Positions 49,152 to 57,922 of a DNA stretch of 64,000 nt are shown here, one piece after another. Made by a program: the position numbers and the translations under genes. Source of the stretch: Aquella oligotrophica (GTDB taxonomy: Bacteria; Pseudomonadota; Gammaproteobacteria; Burkholderiales; UBA11063); assembly GCF_002892535.1 (NCBI RefSeq), contig NZ_CP024847.1, forward strand, positions 1,302,001-1,366,000, written 5' to 3'. The notes beneath the pieces are model-generated. The model searched no databases. It was not told the origin of the DNA and saw only the letters and a list, made by a program, of their open reading frames with translations. How positions within the stretch are numbered: the stretch's first letter is position 1; every line of letters begins with the position of its first letter.

Positions 49152-50176
49152 TTAAACACCATTAGGCTAACTAGAAGGCTTAATAAGTACAGTCCACCAT
49201 TAACAGCAAAGTGTTTAACTTTATAATGAGTATTCTTGCCTGCATGAACAAATAGCCATGCAACAGCAAAAAAAGTAGTAATACAGCTCACAGCTTTTTC
49301 AGGCGGTAGTTTCCAATCTGTCAGAATAATTCCTAAGATCGGTAACAGTAAACCCTGAAATACCATTGCTCCAGTAATATTGGCAAAAGCAAGAGTATCC
49401 TTACCTTTTCTAATCCAAAGAATGCTATTTACTTTTTCTGGCAGCTCTGTTGCCACTGGTATCAGTACTACTGATAGCAAAAACATTGAAATTCCAATGA
49501 TTTTAGCTGTACCCATGATACCTTCAATAAACACATGGGCAAAATAAATAAGCCCGGCAAAACCTAGAGCTGCTTGAAAAATTACACTGAATAAATTATT
49601 TGGCATTTTCACCAATTTTGTCAGATAAAGCTCATCTTCAGCTTCAGTAGCATGACCTTCTTTTACCAGCTCGCTTGAAGCCTTGATCGTTTGTAATACA
49701 TATATAAAGTAGCTTAATGCAAGAACTATTATGACAAGTACATTAATTAATTGATTATTAAAATAATTATGACTAAAAGCTAGCAAAATCGCCAAAAAGT
49801 AACCAAAGGTAAAAAAGCGTAAATCACGGTTGAGTCCGCTTTTTTCAGGACGGATTGCACCACTTAAGCCACGTTTACCAAGCACGGATAATGCCATTAA
49901 TGCTATGGACAGTGTTGATAACATTAGTGGAGGACCCATGATTGCACCAACTCCAATTTCATCGCCTGCGCCACTACTACCTTTAGGTGCCATAAATAGT
50001 GCGATTAGCGGAACAATAGCTTCAGGAAGGGCGGTGCCCACAGCAACAAAAATAGAGCCAGTAACACCTTCAGATATACCAAGTTTTTCACCCAGGTGTT
50101 CTAAAGCATTACAAAAAACCATTGCTGCAACCAGTATAAATATCATGCCAATGAACAGCTGAATAAAACTAAGCAT
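49148..50176 (-). CDS. sodium/calcium exchanger family membrane protein
   Basis: A CaCA-superfamily cation antiporter of 342 residues with about ten hydrophobic segments. The duplicated alpha repeats are marked by VAVGTALPEAIVPLIALFMA and VLIPVATELPEKVNSIL, whose Glu residues bind the cation. GDEIGVGAIMG is the second part of the first repeat. A charged loop near residues 165-190 separates the halves. The ion may be Ca2+/Na+ or Ca2+/H+. It overlaps aroE by 8 bases and tcdA by 4, in one tight operon. Confidence 0.85.
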   Translation of the reverse strand: MLSFIQLFIGMIFILVAAMVFCNALEHLGEKLGISEGVTGSIFVAVGTALPEAIVPLIALFMAPKGSSGAGDEIGVGAIMGPPLMLSTLSIALMALSVLGKRGLSGAIRPEKSGLNRDLRFFTFGYFLAILLAFSHNYFNNQLINVLVIIVLALSYFIYVLQTIKASSELVKEGHATEAEDELYLTKLVKMPNNLFSVIFQAALGFAGLIYFAHVFIEGIMGTAKIIGISMFLLSVVLIPVATELPEKVNSILWIRKGKDTLAFANITGAMVFQGLLLPILGIILTDWKLPPEKAVSCITTFFAVAWLFVHAGKNTHYKVKHFAVNGGLYLLSLLVSLMVFK

Positions 50177-50966
50177 TAATTATTCCTTGTAGTAGTGGAT
50201 ATAAACTATCAATTGATGGCTCGATAGCAAACATTCGCTGAAAACCAAATTTTGCCTGTTGGATAAGCATTCCTAATCCATTTAGTAGAATGATCTCAGG
50301 GTTAATTTTTTCCATCTGTTGCATAAAAATGGTTTTATTAGCAGTATAAATCATGTCATAAGCGCAGGCATTCTGACTAAGGTTTGTTACTTGAGAAAAA
50401 AGCTGGTTGTCCAGTGTGTTTGGCGTCGTATTTATAACTAGGTCATATGTTAGTTCTGGCTGATATTCATCAACTAGTGGTGATTTAGTCATAAACTCTT
50501 CGAGTTTATCCACATTTCGCATTAATAAATCAATCCGCGCCGGATGTTCAAGTTCAAGACTACGCAATACCGAAAAGATTACACTACCACTCCCCAGTAT
50601 CAGTATGTTTTTTGCTTTTAAATTAATATTATTTCTTTTAAGGTCTGCTACTAAACCAAGTCCATCAGTATTATCCGCAAGTAATAAACCATTATCCTGA
50701 ATTAATACATTTGCAGTTTGCGGAATTATTGTATGCTCAAGATGTTTATTCGCCATTGTATAGGCGCGTGCCTTAAATGGAGCTGTTATATTAAGGGCAT
50801 GCCCACCAGACTCAAAGAACTTCTTTACTACGCTTTCAAACTCATCGATCGGAGCACAAATTCTTTGATAATCAAGAGAAATGCCAGTTTCTTTGGCAAA
50901 TTCAGCAAAAATTACTGGTGAAAGACTATGTGCTATAGGATTTCCTACTACAGCTAATTTATACAT
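50169..50966 (-). CDS. aroE: shikimate dehydrogenase
   Basis: AroE reduces 3-dehydroshikimate to shikimate with NADPH in aromatic amino-acid synthesis. The protein has 265 residues. Seen: VVGNPIAHSLSPVIFAEFAK, the catalytic Lys in NITAPFKARAY, the substrate Asp in ADNTDGLGLV and the C-terminal GLGMLIQQAKFGF. The nucleotide loop is LGSGSVIFSVL instead of the usual GAGGA pattern, a small divergence that may alter cofactor binding. It is first of a four-gene overlapping operon (aroE, exchanger, tcdA, reductase). Confidence 0.93.
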   Translation of the reverse strand: MYKLAVVGNPIAHSLSPVIFAEFAKETGISLDYQRICAPIDEFESVVKKFFESGGHALNITAPFKARAYTMANKHLEHTIIPQTANVLIQDNGLLLADNTDGLGLVADLKRNNINLKAKNILILGSGSVIFSVLRSLELEHPARIDLLMRNVDKLEEFMTKSPLVDEYQPELTYDLVINTTPNTLDNQLFSQVTNLSQNACAYDMIYTANKTIFMQQMEKINPEIILLNGLGMLIQQAKFGFQRMFAIEPSIDSLYPLLQGIINA

Positions 50967-51368
50967 TTAAATATTCCAGATAATATACTTTAAGGCAGGA
51001 TTTTACCATTAATAGGTTGATGAAATACATTTAACCTGTCTGACTGCTTTATTTTAATTTTCCATCTTTTATAGGTATTAATGCTGTTAAATCAGGGGTA
51101 GTTAAAGCTCATCGCATATTGTGCAGACCAAACTGATGATATAACAATTGTCTTTATTAATTTAATAACTAGATTAAAAGTCTGTAAGATTATTTTAAAT
51201 ATAGATTATAAAAAGAGTAATTATACTTGCTAATGCTTCCCCATAAATAAAGCCGGGTAAAAATTTGGGCTGTGTTTTTCTCTGTAGATTTTAAGCTAAT
51301 TAGTTGATTATAATTTGGTTTTATAAATCAAATTATATAGTAGTTAAAGCTAATCAAGGAGCTAAATC
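50967..51368. promoter_or_regulatory. divergent intergenic region with an inverted repeat at a likely promoter
   Basis: This 402-base gap separates aroE (-) from a small plus-strand gene. Near its right end is a 9-bp inverted repeat, TATAATTTG (51309-51317) and CAAATTATA (51329-51337), over a TTGATT -35-like string. It may be an operator for the gene at 51369. A weak hairpin with T-run lies near 51252-51280. No other gene is supported. Confidence 0.4.
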
Positions 51369-51593
51369 ATGAATAATGAACGTAAAATATTAAGAAGAGG
51401 TACTCAAGACATTGAGCTTGGCTATTTGGAAGGTTATTTACAATCAGATAGATATCAGAAAATAGCAAACGAGCTTTTATCTATCTTGCCAGTTTATCAG
51501 ACTATTAATGGCGTAACAACTAGACTTAGATCAAAAAAAGGTACAAATGGTCGGAAGAAAGTAATAGCAAGTAGGGTAACCATTATTGGCTAG
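51369..51593 (+). CDS. small basic protein of unknown function
   Basis: A 74-residue protein with an AAGGAG ribosome site upstream (51357-51362). It has no signal peptide and no transmembrane helix. The first half is mixed helix (LGYLEGYLQSDRYQKIANEL) and the end is highly basic (RLRSKKGTNGRKK). I do not recognise a family. The good ribosome site and the inverted repeat in front favour a real gene. It ends 11 bases before the convergent cupin gene. Confidence 0.55.
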   Translation: MNNERKILRRGTQDIELGYLEGYLQSDRYQKIANELLSILPVYQTINGVTTRLRSKKGTNGRKKVIASRVTIIG

Positions 51594-51604
51594 CCCCATA
51601 TTTA

Positions 51605-52048
51605 CTAATTTTCAACAATATGAATTTTGTAGATTTCGGCAAATTTCTGACGTAATTCAGCTGAAGGTGTTTCACCAGGTTGTAGCCTAGCAATATCGCG
51701 TAAAAAACCTTCTGAGGGTCCTCCAGGAGTGTTAATTACTATTAAATGCGCATCAGTTAAAGCCTTAAATGAGCGTTTGACAAAAGCACCAGCCATTACG
51801 ATATCACCTTTTTTAGCAATAATCGTTTCACCCTCGATACGAAATTCAACTTCGCCATTTATTATATAAAAAATCTCGCTATCTATTTCATGATAGTGCA
51901 TTGGCGCAAAGTTACCTTTAGGCAAAATGCTGTCATACACAGACACTTGATTTTCGGTATCTGAACCTGTAAGTAAAAAACGAGTAATTTCACCACCAGC
52001 AAGGTTATAGGTTTCAGCAGTACCATTTTGCACAAATTTATAATTCAA
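51605..52048 (-). CDS. cupin domain protein
   Basis: A 147-residue single-domain beta-barrel. Cupin motif 1 appears as PMHYHEIDSEIFYIINGEVEF with two His and a Glu for metal binding. Motif 2, usually carrying another His, is degenerate (GDIVMAGAFVKRSFKALTDA). It may act as an isomerase, dioxygenase or sugar-binding protein; no partner gene decides this. It lies 21 bases after the DUF924 gene on the same strand. Confidence 0.8.
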   Translation of the reverse strand: MNYKFVQNGTAETYNLAGGEITRFLLTGSDTENQVSVYDSILPKGNFAPMHYHEIDSEIFYIINGEVEFRIEGETIIAKKGDIVMAGAFVKRSFKALTDAHLIVINTPGGPSEGFLRDIARLQPGETPSAELRQKFAEIYKIHIVEN

Positions 52049-52069
52049 TTTAATTGTTCCTAATCAATG

Positions 52070-52609
52070 TTAAAATGATGAACCAGGTTCAAGGAGAAAT
52101 TTTTCTTCCTCAGGAGTTGACACTCTGCCTAAAATCTGATTTCGGTGCGGATAACGCCCAAAACGGTCAATTATTAGTTTATGCTTTAATTCAAAATCGT
52201 AGTTATATTCAAGCCCTGGGCTTGCCGAGTAAAGTTTCACCGCCTCTTCATGGATTAATGCTGATTCACTATGCATATAGGGTAGGTAAAGAAAGGATTG
52301 TTCAATGGTGTTTAACAGCTGATCAAATTTTTTGTTAACTGCAGTTTGTGCCAGTACTAGTGCCATCCCATCATAAAGAAATGACTCTGGTTTATCACGA
52401 TAAATATTACGTGAAAATTGATCTATTACTATTATTTCTGCGAGACTTCCATGTGGCGTTTCTCGCCATTGCCATAATTCTCCTTTTACTGCTTGGTTAT
52501 GTAAATTACCAAAGCGTGTTTTAATCTGGCTATCAAAAGCCTGATCCTTTGCCCACCATTGGCTACTACTTATTTCTTTAAACCAAAAATCAATTACTTG
52601 TTGATACAT
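52070..52609 (-). CDS. DUF924 family protein
   Basis: A 179-residue helical protein of the DUF924 family (tetratricopeptide-like fold, function unknown). Family marks are VIDFWFKEISSSQWW, IIVIDQFSRNIYRD, LPYMHSES and the C-terminal RFGRYPHRNQILGR with TPEEEKFL. The length is normal. It appears co-transcribed with the downstream cupin gene. Confidence 0.88.
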   Translation of the reverse strand: MYQQVIDFWFKEISSSQWWAKDQAFDSQIKTRFGNLHNQAVKGELWQWRETPHGSLAEIIVIDQFSRNIYRDKPESFLYDGMALVLAQTAVNKKFDQLLNTIEQSFLYLPYMHSESALIHEEAVKLYSASPGLEYNYDFELKHKLIIDRFGRYPHRNQILGRVSTPEEEKFLLEPGSSF

Positions 52610-52921
52610 TTTAACCTTCTTTAAAAGAGTTTATATTCGATAGCTATTTTACGCGATATTGACCATCTTTTAGGGTAATATTTACCGATATCAATCCGGC
52701 TGTAATTTTGTGGGGTAATCTATTACCACCATTTGAGTGTATAAAATACTAAATCTCTTTCAAAAGCACTTATTTTGCGGTAGGATAATGCTAAAATTAT
52801 TGACTTTCCGATAGTTTGAATATGAGTGATAGTTAGGCTATATTCTGGATAGGTAAACTGCTATCTGTGATATTGGAAAAAGTTGAGTTTTGAAAGCTAA
52901 ATAGTTTTGGGTTAAAAAGTG
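52610..52921. other. intergenic stretch without recognised elements
   Basis: The 312 bases between DUF924 and the MHS transporter hold a short GGTAATctATTACC palindrome near 52715 and AT-rich sequence that must include both promoters. I see no clear gene, RNA or LuxR-type box. Confidence 0.4.
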
Positions 52922-54175
52922 ATGAGAAGAGCACATAACGTATTTAATGTAGCGGTGGGTAATTTCTTTGAAATGTATGATTTCATGGTATTTGGATTAT
53001 ACGCTAGTTATATTGCCAAATCATTTTTTCCGAATAATAACGTCTATATTTCCCTTCTTTTATCTTTTCTGACTTTTGGTGCTGGATTCCTGATGCGCCC
53101 ACTTGGGGCGATAATATTAGGGGCATACATTGATAGACATGGGCGTAAAAAAGGTTTATTGCTTACCTTGTCATTAATGGCAATAGGTACGATATCGATT
53201 GCGCTTACTCCCGATTATGCAACTATTGGTGTTGCTGCGCCGATTATTATTCTACTAGGTAGGCTGATACAGGGCTTTTCTGCTGGAGCTGAGCTTGGTG
53301 GAGTATCCGTTTATTTGGCTGAAATTGCGGATAAGCATAATAAAGGCTTCTTTGTTAGTTGGCAATCTGCATCACAGCAAATGGCAATTGCGATTGCGGC
53401 ATTATTTGGATATATCCTTAATGAGATTTTTGCTAAGCCATTTATGGAATCATTTGGTTGGCGCATTCCCTTTATATTTGGCTGTTTGATCTTGCCTGTC
53501 CTATTTCTTCAACGAAGTAAGCTTGAGGAAAGTAGAGAGTTTGATACTAGAAAAATTCACCCGTCATTTAAAGCTATCATTACTTCGGCGATTAAAAATT
53601 GTGGTTTCCTAGTTGCATGTTCATTTATGGTGATGTTAACGACGGTATCATTTTATATGATCACCGCATATACCCCAACTTTTGCAAAAATTGAATTAGG
53701 TTTATCTGAGAGTAAGGCGTTTATTTTAACTTTGATAATCGCACTATCTAATTTTATTCTCCTACCTCTCATGGGTGCATTATCTGATAAAATCGGTCGG
53801 GCGAAACAATTACTACTATTTAGTGCATTATTCATCCTTACTGCTTATCCAGTCTTATTATTCGTGACTAAAAGTAATCTATACTCTTCAGTGATTGTGG
53901 GGGAATTGTGGTTCTCAATACTTTATGCAGGCTATAATGGAGCGATGGTAATAGCATTAGTCGAGATTGTACCCAAAGAAATCAGATCAATTTCATTTTC
54001 GCTGGCGTATAGCATCGCAACCGCCATCTATGGTGGCTTTACCCCTGCGATCGCTACTCAGTTGATTCATTTTACACAAAATAAGGCAGCTCCAGCCATA
54101 TGGCTATCTTTTGCTGCTTTTTGTAGCTTGGTTATTATTCTTCGATTGTCAGCTAGAATAAGGAATGCCATTTAA
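52922..54175 (+). CDS. MFS metabolite:H+ symporter (MHS family)
   Basis: An inner-membrane symporter of 417 residues with 12 hydrophobic segments. It starts with the MHS signature FNVAVGNFFEMYDFMVFGLY. It also has FGAGFLMRPLGAIILGAYIDRHGRKK (seen as GAGFLMRPLGAI then YIDRHGRKK) and GRLIQGFSAGAELGGV. Relatives carry citrate, alpha-ketoglutarate, shikimate, proline or betaine; the substrate cannot be told. GTG 52919 is directly before the chosen ATG. Its last 175 bases recur as a degenerate copy at 55036-55212. Confidence 0.87.
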   Translation: MRRAHNVFNVAVGNFFEMYDFMVFGLYASYIAKSFFPNNNVYISLLLSFLTFGAGFLMRPLGAIILGAYIDRHGRKKGLLLTLSLMAIGTISIALTPDYATIGVAAPIIILLGRLIQGFSAGAELGGVSVYLAEIADKHNKGFFVSWQSASQQMAIAIAALFGYILNEIFAKPFMESFGWRIPFIFGCLILPVLFLQRSKLEESREFDTRKIHPSFKAIITSAIKNCGFLVACSFMVMLTTVSFYMITAYTPTFAKIELGLSESKAFILTLIIALSNFILLPLMGALSDKIGRAKQLLLFSALFILTAYPVLLFVTKSNLYSSVIVGELWFSILYAGYNGAMVIALVEIVPKEIRSISFSLAYSIATAIYGGFTPAIATQLIHFTQNKAAPAIWLSFAAFCSLVIILRLSARIRNAI

Positions 54176-54256
54176 GTAATGGTAAAATTTATTGTAGCAA
54201 TGACAATAAAAAACTTACTGTTATAGCTCGTTAACAATTTAAGTAGTGGTAGAATA

Positions 54257-54390
54257 GAGCCATCTTTGGGTAATGGTGAGTTAGGGCGATTTGCTGCTTG
54301 ATTACTACTTTTTATATCTAGGGTGATAGTATCAGTCTTAAATATCAATAGGGTTTATTTTGCCAAAAATTTAGGGCAAATTCATAATAA
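54257..54390 (+). pseudogene. degenerate fragment of a glycogen phosphorylase gene
   Basis: This intergenic stretch aligns base by base with the part of glgP near 60602-60738 that encodes [19 protein letters not shown] and [17 protein letters not shown]. Shared strings include GAGCCATCTTT, TAGGGCG and ATCAGTCTTAAATATCA. It contains stop codons and substitutions, so it is a dead relic of a second glgP copy. It lies just before the DHFR-like gene. Confidence 0.7.
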
Positions 54391-54400
54391 GGAAAGTTAG

Positions 54401-54970
54401 ATGAGAAAAATTATTTCGTTTATGCATATATCACTAGATGGATTTGTTGCTGGATCAAATGGTGAAATGGATTGGATTAATGTTAATGAAGAAATTTTTG
54501 ATCATGTCGGTAAACGGATAAAAGAAGGGGATACAGCGTTATATGGGCGGATAACGTATCAGATGATGGAGAGTTACTGGCCTACTGCTGCTAGTAAGCC
54601 AGATGCCAGCAGACATGATATTGAACATTCAAAGTGGTATAGTACAGTTCATAAAATTGTTTTATCGAAAACAATGAAAGATGAAGGCTTAACGAATACT
54701 ACTATTATTAATGATAATCTTTTGGAAAAGGTTAATGAGTTAAAGCAACAGAATGGTGCAGATATTTTATTATTTGGTAGTCCTCAGGCAACTCATTCAC
54801 TTATTGAAAAGAATCTAATTGATGGTTACTGGTTATTTGTTAATCCGGTCATTCTTGGCAATGGAATTCCGCTATTTAAAAATATTAAAGACAGGATTAG
54901 GCTAAAATTACTGACGACCCGGCAGTTTTCATGTGGTGTAACGGAATTGAGCTATATTCTGGATAAATGA
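54401..54970 (+). CDS. dihydrofolate reductase family protein (RibD C-terminal type)
   Basis: A 189-residue protein of the RibD-C/DHFR-like reductase superfamily. It begins MRKIISFMHISLDGFVAG and has ALYGRITYQMMESYW, ILLFGSPQATHSL and VNPVILGNGIPLF, all typical. Members reduce pyrimidine or other small substrates with NADPH; the real substrate is unknown. It is preceded by GGAAAG and lies between a glgP relic and a relic of the MHS gene end, so it may have arrived with rearranged DNA. Confidence 0.85.
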   Translation: MRKIISFMHISLDGFVAGSNGEMDWINVNEEIFDHVGKRIKEGDTALYGRITYQMMESYWPTAASKPDASRHDIEHSKWYSTVHKIVLSKTMKDEGLTNTTIINDNLLEKVNELKQQNGADILLFGSPQATHSLIEKNLIDGYWLFVNPVILGNGIPLFKNIKDRIRLKLLTTRQFSCGVTELSYILDK

Positions 54971-55035
54971 ATTGGTAACTACGATGTTTAAATAAAGTTG
55001 ATTTTTAATACTAAGTAGTTTCTAGGTTAAAATTA

Positions 55036-55212
55036 ATTTTCACTGGCGTATAGTATCGCAACTGCCATCTATGGTGGTTTACCCCTGCGATCGCTACTCA
55101 ATTGATTCATTTTACACAAAATAAGGCAGCTCCAGCCATATGGCTATCTTTTGCTGCTTTCTGTAGCTTGGTTATTATCATTCGATTGTCAGCTAGAATA
55201 AGGAATACCGCT
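55036..55212 (+). pseudogene. degenerate copy of the 3' end of the MHS transporter gene
   Basis: This stretch repeats 53995-54172, the last part of the transporter gene, with about nine in ten bases identical. One base is lost after TATGGTGG, which shifts the frame, so it is not expressed as the same protein. The two copies flank the glgP relic and the DHFR-like gene. It explains most of the 54971-55365 gap; the remainder looks empty. Confidence 0.85.
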
Positions 55213-55365
55213 TTGTGATTTGTTATAGCTTGTTAATAATTTATTAATTTCTGCATTCATTTAATTCTTTCATATAATATGCCTCCAAGGGCTGGTTATA
55301 AAAGTACAAAATGGAAACAATAGAGTTAAAGTTAAGAGTGAATTAAGATTTTTAGAGGGCATTTA

Positions 55366-55929
55366 TTGTTGAGAATCTTATATAATTGGAAAAAACTAAA
55401 AAAATCAGTCAAAGAGTATAGACAGGCAAAATTTGATAATGAGATTCTTAATTTGCCAAATCATTTTTTTGATGTGTTACTTTTAGCCGAAGATCACCGC
55501 TTTAGGCGCCATATTGGTGTTGATTTCATTGCATTATTAAGGTCTATATATAAGAGTTTAATTGTTCGCGAAAAACAAGGTGGATCAACCATTGCAATGC
55601 AACTTGTAAGAACGATAACTAATGATAGGGAACAGACCGTCTTCAGGAAAGTCAGAGAAATTGTGTTGGCAATAATTTTAACGTCCTATTTGAATAAAGA
55701 TGATATTTTGATTATGTATATGCGAATAGCTTATTTTGGTTGGAATATGGAAGGCTTAGAGTCGGCATGTATTAAATTAAAAATTGATATAAATAATATT
55801 GAAATTTCAGACGCTGTTTTATTAGTTTCAAGATTAAAATATCCAGAGCCTAGATTTGAAAATAAAAATCAATCTTTCAAAATATACAACAGAATAAACT
55901 ACTTATATAAAAGGTTTGTTAATAGATGA
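55366..55929 (+). CDS. short GT51 peptidoglycan transglycosylase
   Basis: A 187-residue protein matching the GT51 glycosyltransferase domain of class A PBPs and MtgA. The catalytic Glu lies in LLLAEDHRFRRHIGVDF and the second motif in GGSTIAMQLVR. A later segment, KVREIVLAIILTSYLNKDDI, corresponds to the REkilEiyLN-like third motif. It lacks the N-terminal transmembrane anchor usual for MtgA and has no signal peptide, which is odd for a lipid II polymerase. The TTG start has AGAGGG upstream. Its stop overlaps the start of the nucleotidyltransferase gene (ATGA), so the two are coupled. Confidence 0.75.
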   Translation: MLRILYNWKKLKKSVKEYRQAKFDNEILNLPNHFFDVLLLAEDHRFRRHIGVDFIALLRSIYKSLIVREKQGGSTIAMQLVRTITNDREQTVFRKVREIVLAIILTSYLNKDDILIMYMRIAYFGWNMEGLESACIKLKIDINNIEISDAVLLVSRLKYPEPRFENKNQSFKIYNRINYLYKRFVNR

Positions 55930-56414
55930 GCCATTTGCTAGATAAATATATTGCACCTTTTCTACAGGAAATTAAGGGCAATACCCTAAGGCGAGTACTA
56001 TATTAGAAATATCCTGCAAGGGTAATATAACAACTAGAAAACAGATTGCACAACAATGGTTATCGGAGGGAATTCCATTTGCATTTAAAGAATGCCCATA
56101 TATTTATGAAGCAATCCGTTGTTATATCTCTGAGAAATTAAAAGTTAATGTTAAAAATATTGGGGTTGTGGGTAGTGCAAGGATTGGGCAATCGTTGAAA
56201 CCAAATCAAGCAGGAAAACCATTTGATATTAATTCTGATTTAGACTTATTTGTGGTTTCTGAAACCTTATTTGAATTGATGGTGTCAGATTTTAATATAT
56301 GGAACAGTAGCTTCTTATCTGGTATGGTAATTCCTCGTAATAATAATGAGAGGATTTTTTGGTCTGACAACTCAGCGAGAATTCCTAAAAACATTCAACG
56401 TGGATTTATTAATT

Positions 56415-57578
56415 GACTGATGTTACGCAGCCATGCTGGATCTTTCAAATTCGGCATGCTGCTTTTTAATTAATTCTAATTCCCTAAAAGCGGCCTTGGC
56501 TGCATTTAGGAATAACTTGCTCTTTAGAGCAAAATGATTTAGTTTAGTGCTGAATTTGTATCTCTCCAGTTTGGTATAAGAAACAATTGCAGCAAATATG
56601 TGTGTACATTGAGTTTTAACAGTTTTTGTCGGTGATTTGGTAATCGAAGTATTCTGTTTAAAACTCTTATGGTATTCCTCGACACTCCATCGTTTTTTAT
56701 AGATGTTAAGGAAGTCATCACTAGTTAAATTCAGATTATTAGTAGCAAGGTATCTGATGCCAGTTGAGTTGTCTTTGTTTGTAAAGACCTGTTTAATTAA
56801 AAGTATCGGTAATTCAACATCTTTTAACCAAATACGTTCTGGCTTGAATGCTTGCAAATCTAATTGACTGATATTTGTCCAGTTAGGTTTATTCCTATCG
56901 CCAAAGGTTGCTAGGCGATTGGATTTTAAATCAAATATAAAGTATTTCTTCCTCTGGTGTATGAACTTCATATTTTCAACGGAAGAATACCAGGAATCAG
57001 CAAGAACATAACTGAACTTGATCTGATTCTTTAGTGACTGTAATATCTGCTTACGCATTAGCTCATTCTTGGTTATTGGGCTTTTGCATACTTCAGATTT
57101 GCTCTTGATCTCACAGTAGCTATCCTTAGCTATGATATCAAAGGCAACAGGTATTTTTAATGGTTGTTCACCATTCTGGCTATAGTAAAAAGTTGTAAGC
57201 AGGTTTATACCTTTTACGCTTTTACCAGTAGCATGGTCATGATGCCAGCATATAACCTCATTCTCATCAGTATGAGGCTTATGTAAAATGGTGTCATCAA
57301 ATATTAGGCAACCGTCAATATGTTCATGTGCTCTAACCAGTGATTTAACAGTGTGCCATAAGGCTTTACTGTCAGATTCATGATTAGCTAACATACGGGT
57401 TACCTGATCATGGGATACTGCTTTATCCAGTATACTGGATAATCCCGTAGCTGTTGCCAGACCGGGTGTTATTTGTAAATAATCTGTGTAAAGGTCAAAA
57501 ATATCCATTAGTGATTCGTCTTAATATTTATTTGACTAAATTTTACACAACTTACTAGACTTACTGCGTAACATCAGT
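56415..57578 (-). mobile_element. insertion sequence (IS701/IS4-like), 1164 bp
   Basis: The ends are inverted repeats of 15 bases: ACTGATGTTACGCAG at 56416-56430 and its complement at 57564-57578. AATT flanks the element on both sides (56411-56414 and 57579-57582). It is a 4-bp target duplication, since removing one copy restores the interrupted reading frame. It encodes a single transposase. The 4-bp duplication fits IS701-type better than classical IS4 elements, which make longer ones. Confidence 0.88.
56423..57508 (-). CDS. DDE transposase
   Basis: A 361-residue transposase. The acidic triad is visible as GCLIFDDTILHKP, VLADSWYSSVENMKF and the YREK-like YKKRWSVEEYHKSFKQN containing the Glu. 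The region from 60 to 300 has the RNase H-like fold of IS4/IS701-type enzymes. It is intact, fills the element and ends 7 bases inside the right-hand inverted repeat. The element may still be mobile. Confidence 0.92.
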   Translation of the reverse strand: MDIFDLYTDYLQITPGLATATGLSSILDKAVSHDQVTRMLANHESDSKALWHTVKSLVRAHEHIDGCLIFDDTILHKPHTDENEVICWHHDHATGKSVKGINLLTTFYYSQNGEQPLKIPVAFDIIAKDSYCEIKSKSEVCKSPITKNELMRKQILQSLKNQIKFSYVLADSWYSSVENMKFIHQRKKYFIFDLKSNRLATFGDRNKPNWTNISQLDLQAFKPERIWLKDVELPILLIKQVFTNKDNSTGIRYLATNNLNLTSDDFLNIYKKRWSVEEYHKSFKQNTSITKSPTKTVKTQCTHIFAAIVSYTKLERYKFSTKLNHFALKSKLFLNAAKAAFRELELIKKQHAEFERSSMAA

Positions 57579-57922
57579 AATTCAGATAAAGTTCCAACTC
57601 TCCACTCGTATAAAAATATATCTCAGATCAATAATACATTATCTCTACTTTCAAATAACCTTAAAAAATATGAACAACTAAAAATTAAACCTCAAAAAAT
57701 ATCAATAAGGTGTTATAAATCGTGGGAGAGCTTTTTTAAGCAGGTTAGTTTGAGCCTAGACGTTAAAGAGTTTAATGTGTATAAAGAGTAAGTTGTTTTT
57801 ATCTTAATATAAAGATAATCCATTGACAGGATATATTTGGGAGAATAGTCTAAGATTCCTTTCTTTGAAAGGTATTAGTTTGATAAAATATCTCCTTTAT
57901 ATTTAGATAAACTTATATTTTG

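Larger units (their letters stand above)
55926..57791 (+). pseudogene. nucleotidyltransferase gene broken by a frameshift and an insertion sequence
   Basis: ATG 55926 overlaps the GT51 stop. The first 20 codons (MSHLLDKYIAPFLQEIKGNT) then need one extra base near 55983-55987 to continue as KASTILEIS. The middle encodes a Pol-beta-type nucleotidyltransferase motif, GVVGSARIG ... INSDLDLFVVS, with the paired metal-binding Asp residues. At 56415 an insertion sequence interrupts the frame. After it, from 57579, the protein continues SDKVPTLHSYKN to a stop at 57789-57791. Removing the element and one AATT copy gives GFINSDKVPT. The intact protein would be about 230 residues. Its family role, antitoxin, defence or nucleotide-transfer enzyme, is unknown. 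Confidence 0.65.

Noticed and set aside
56415-57578. Composite transposon carrying the GT51 or M15 genes
   Set aside because: The inverted repeats and target duplication bound only the transposase gene; there is no second copy in the window.
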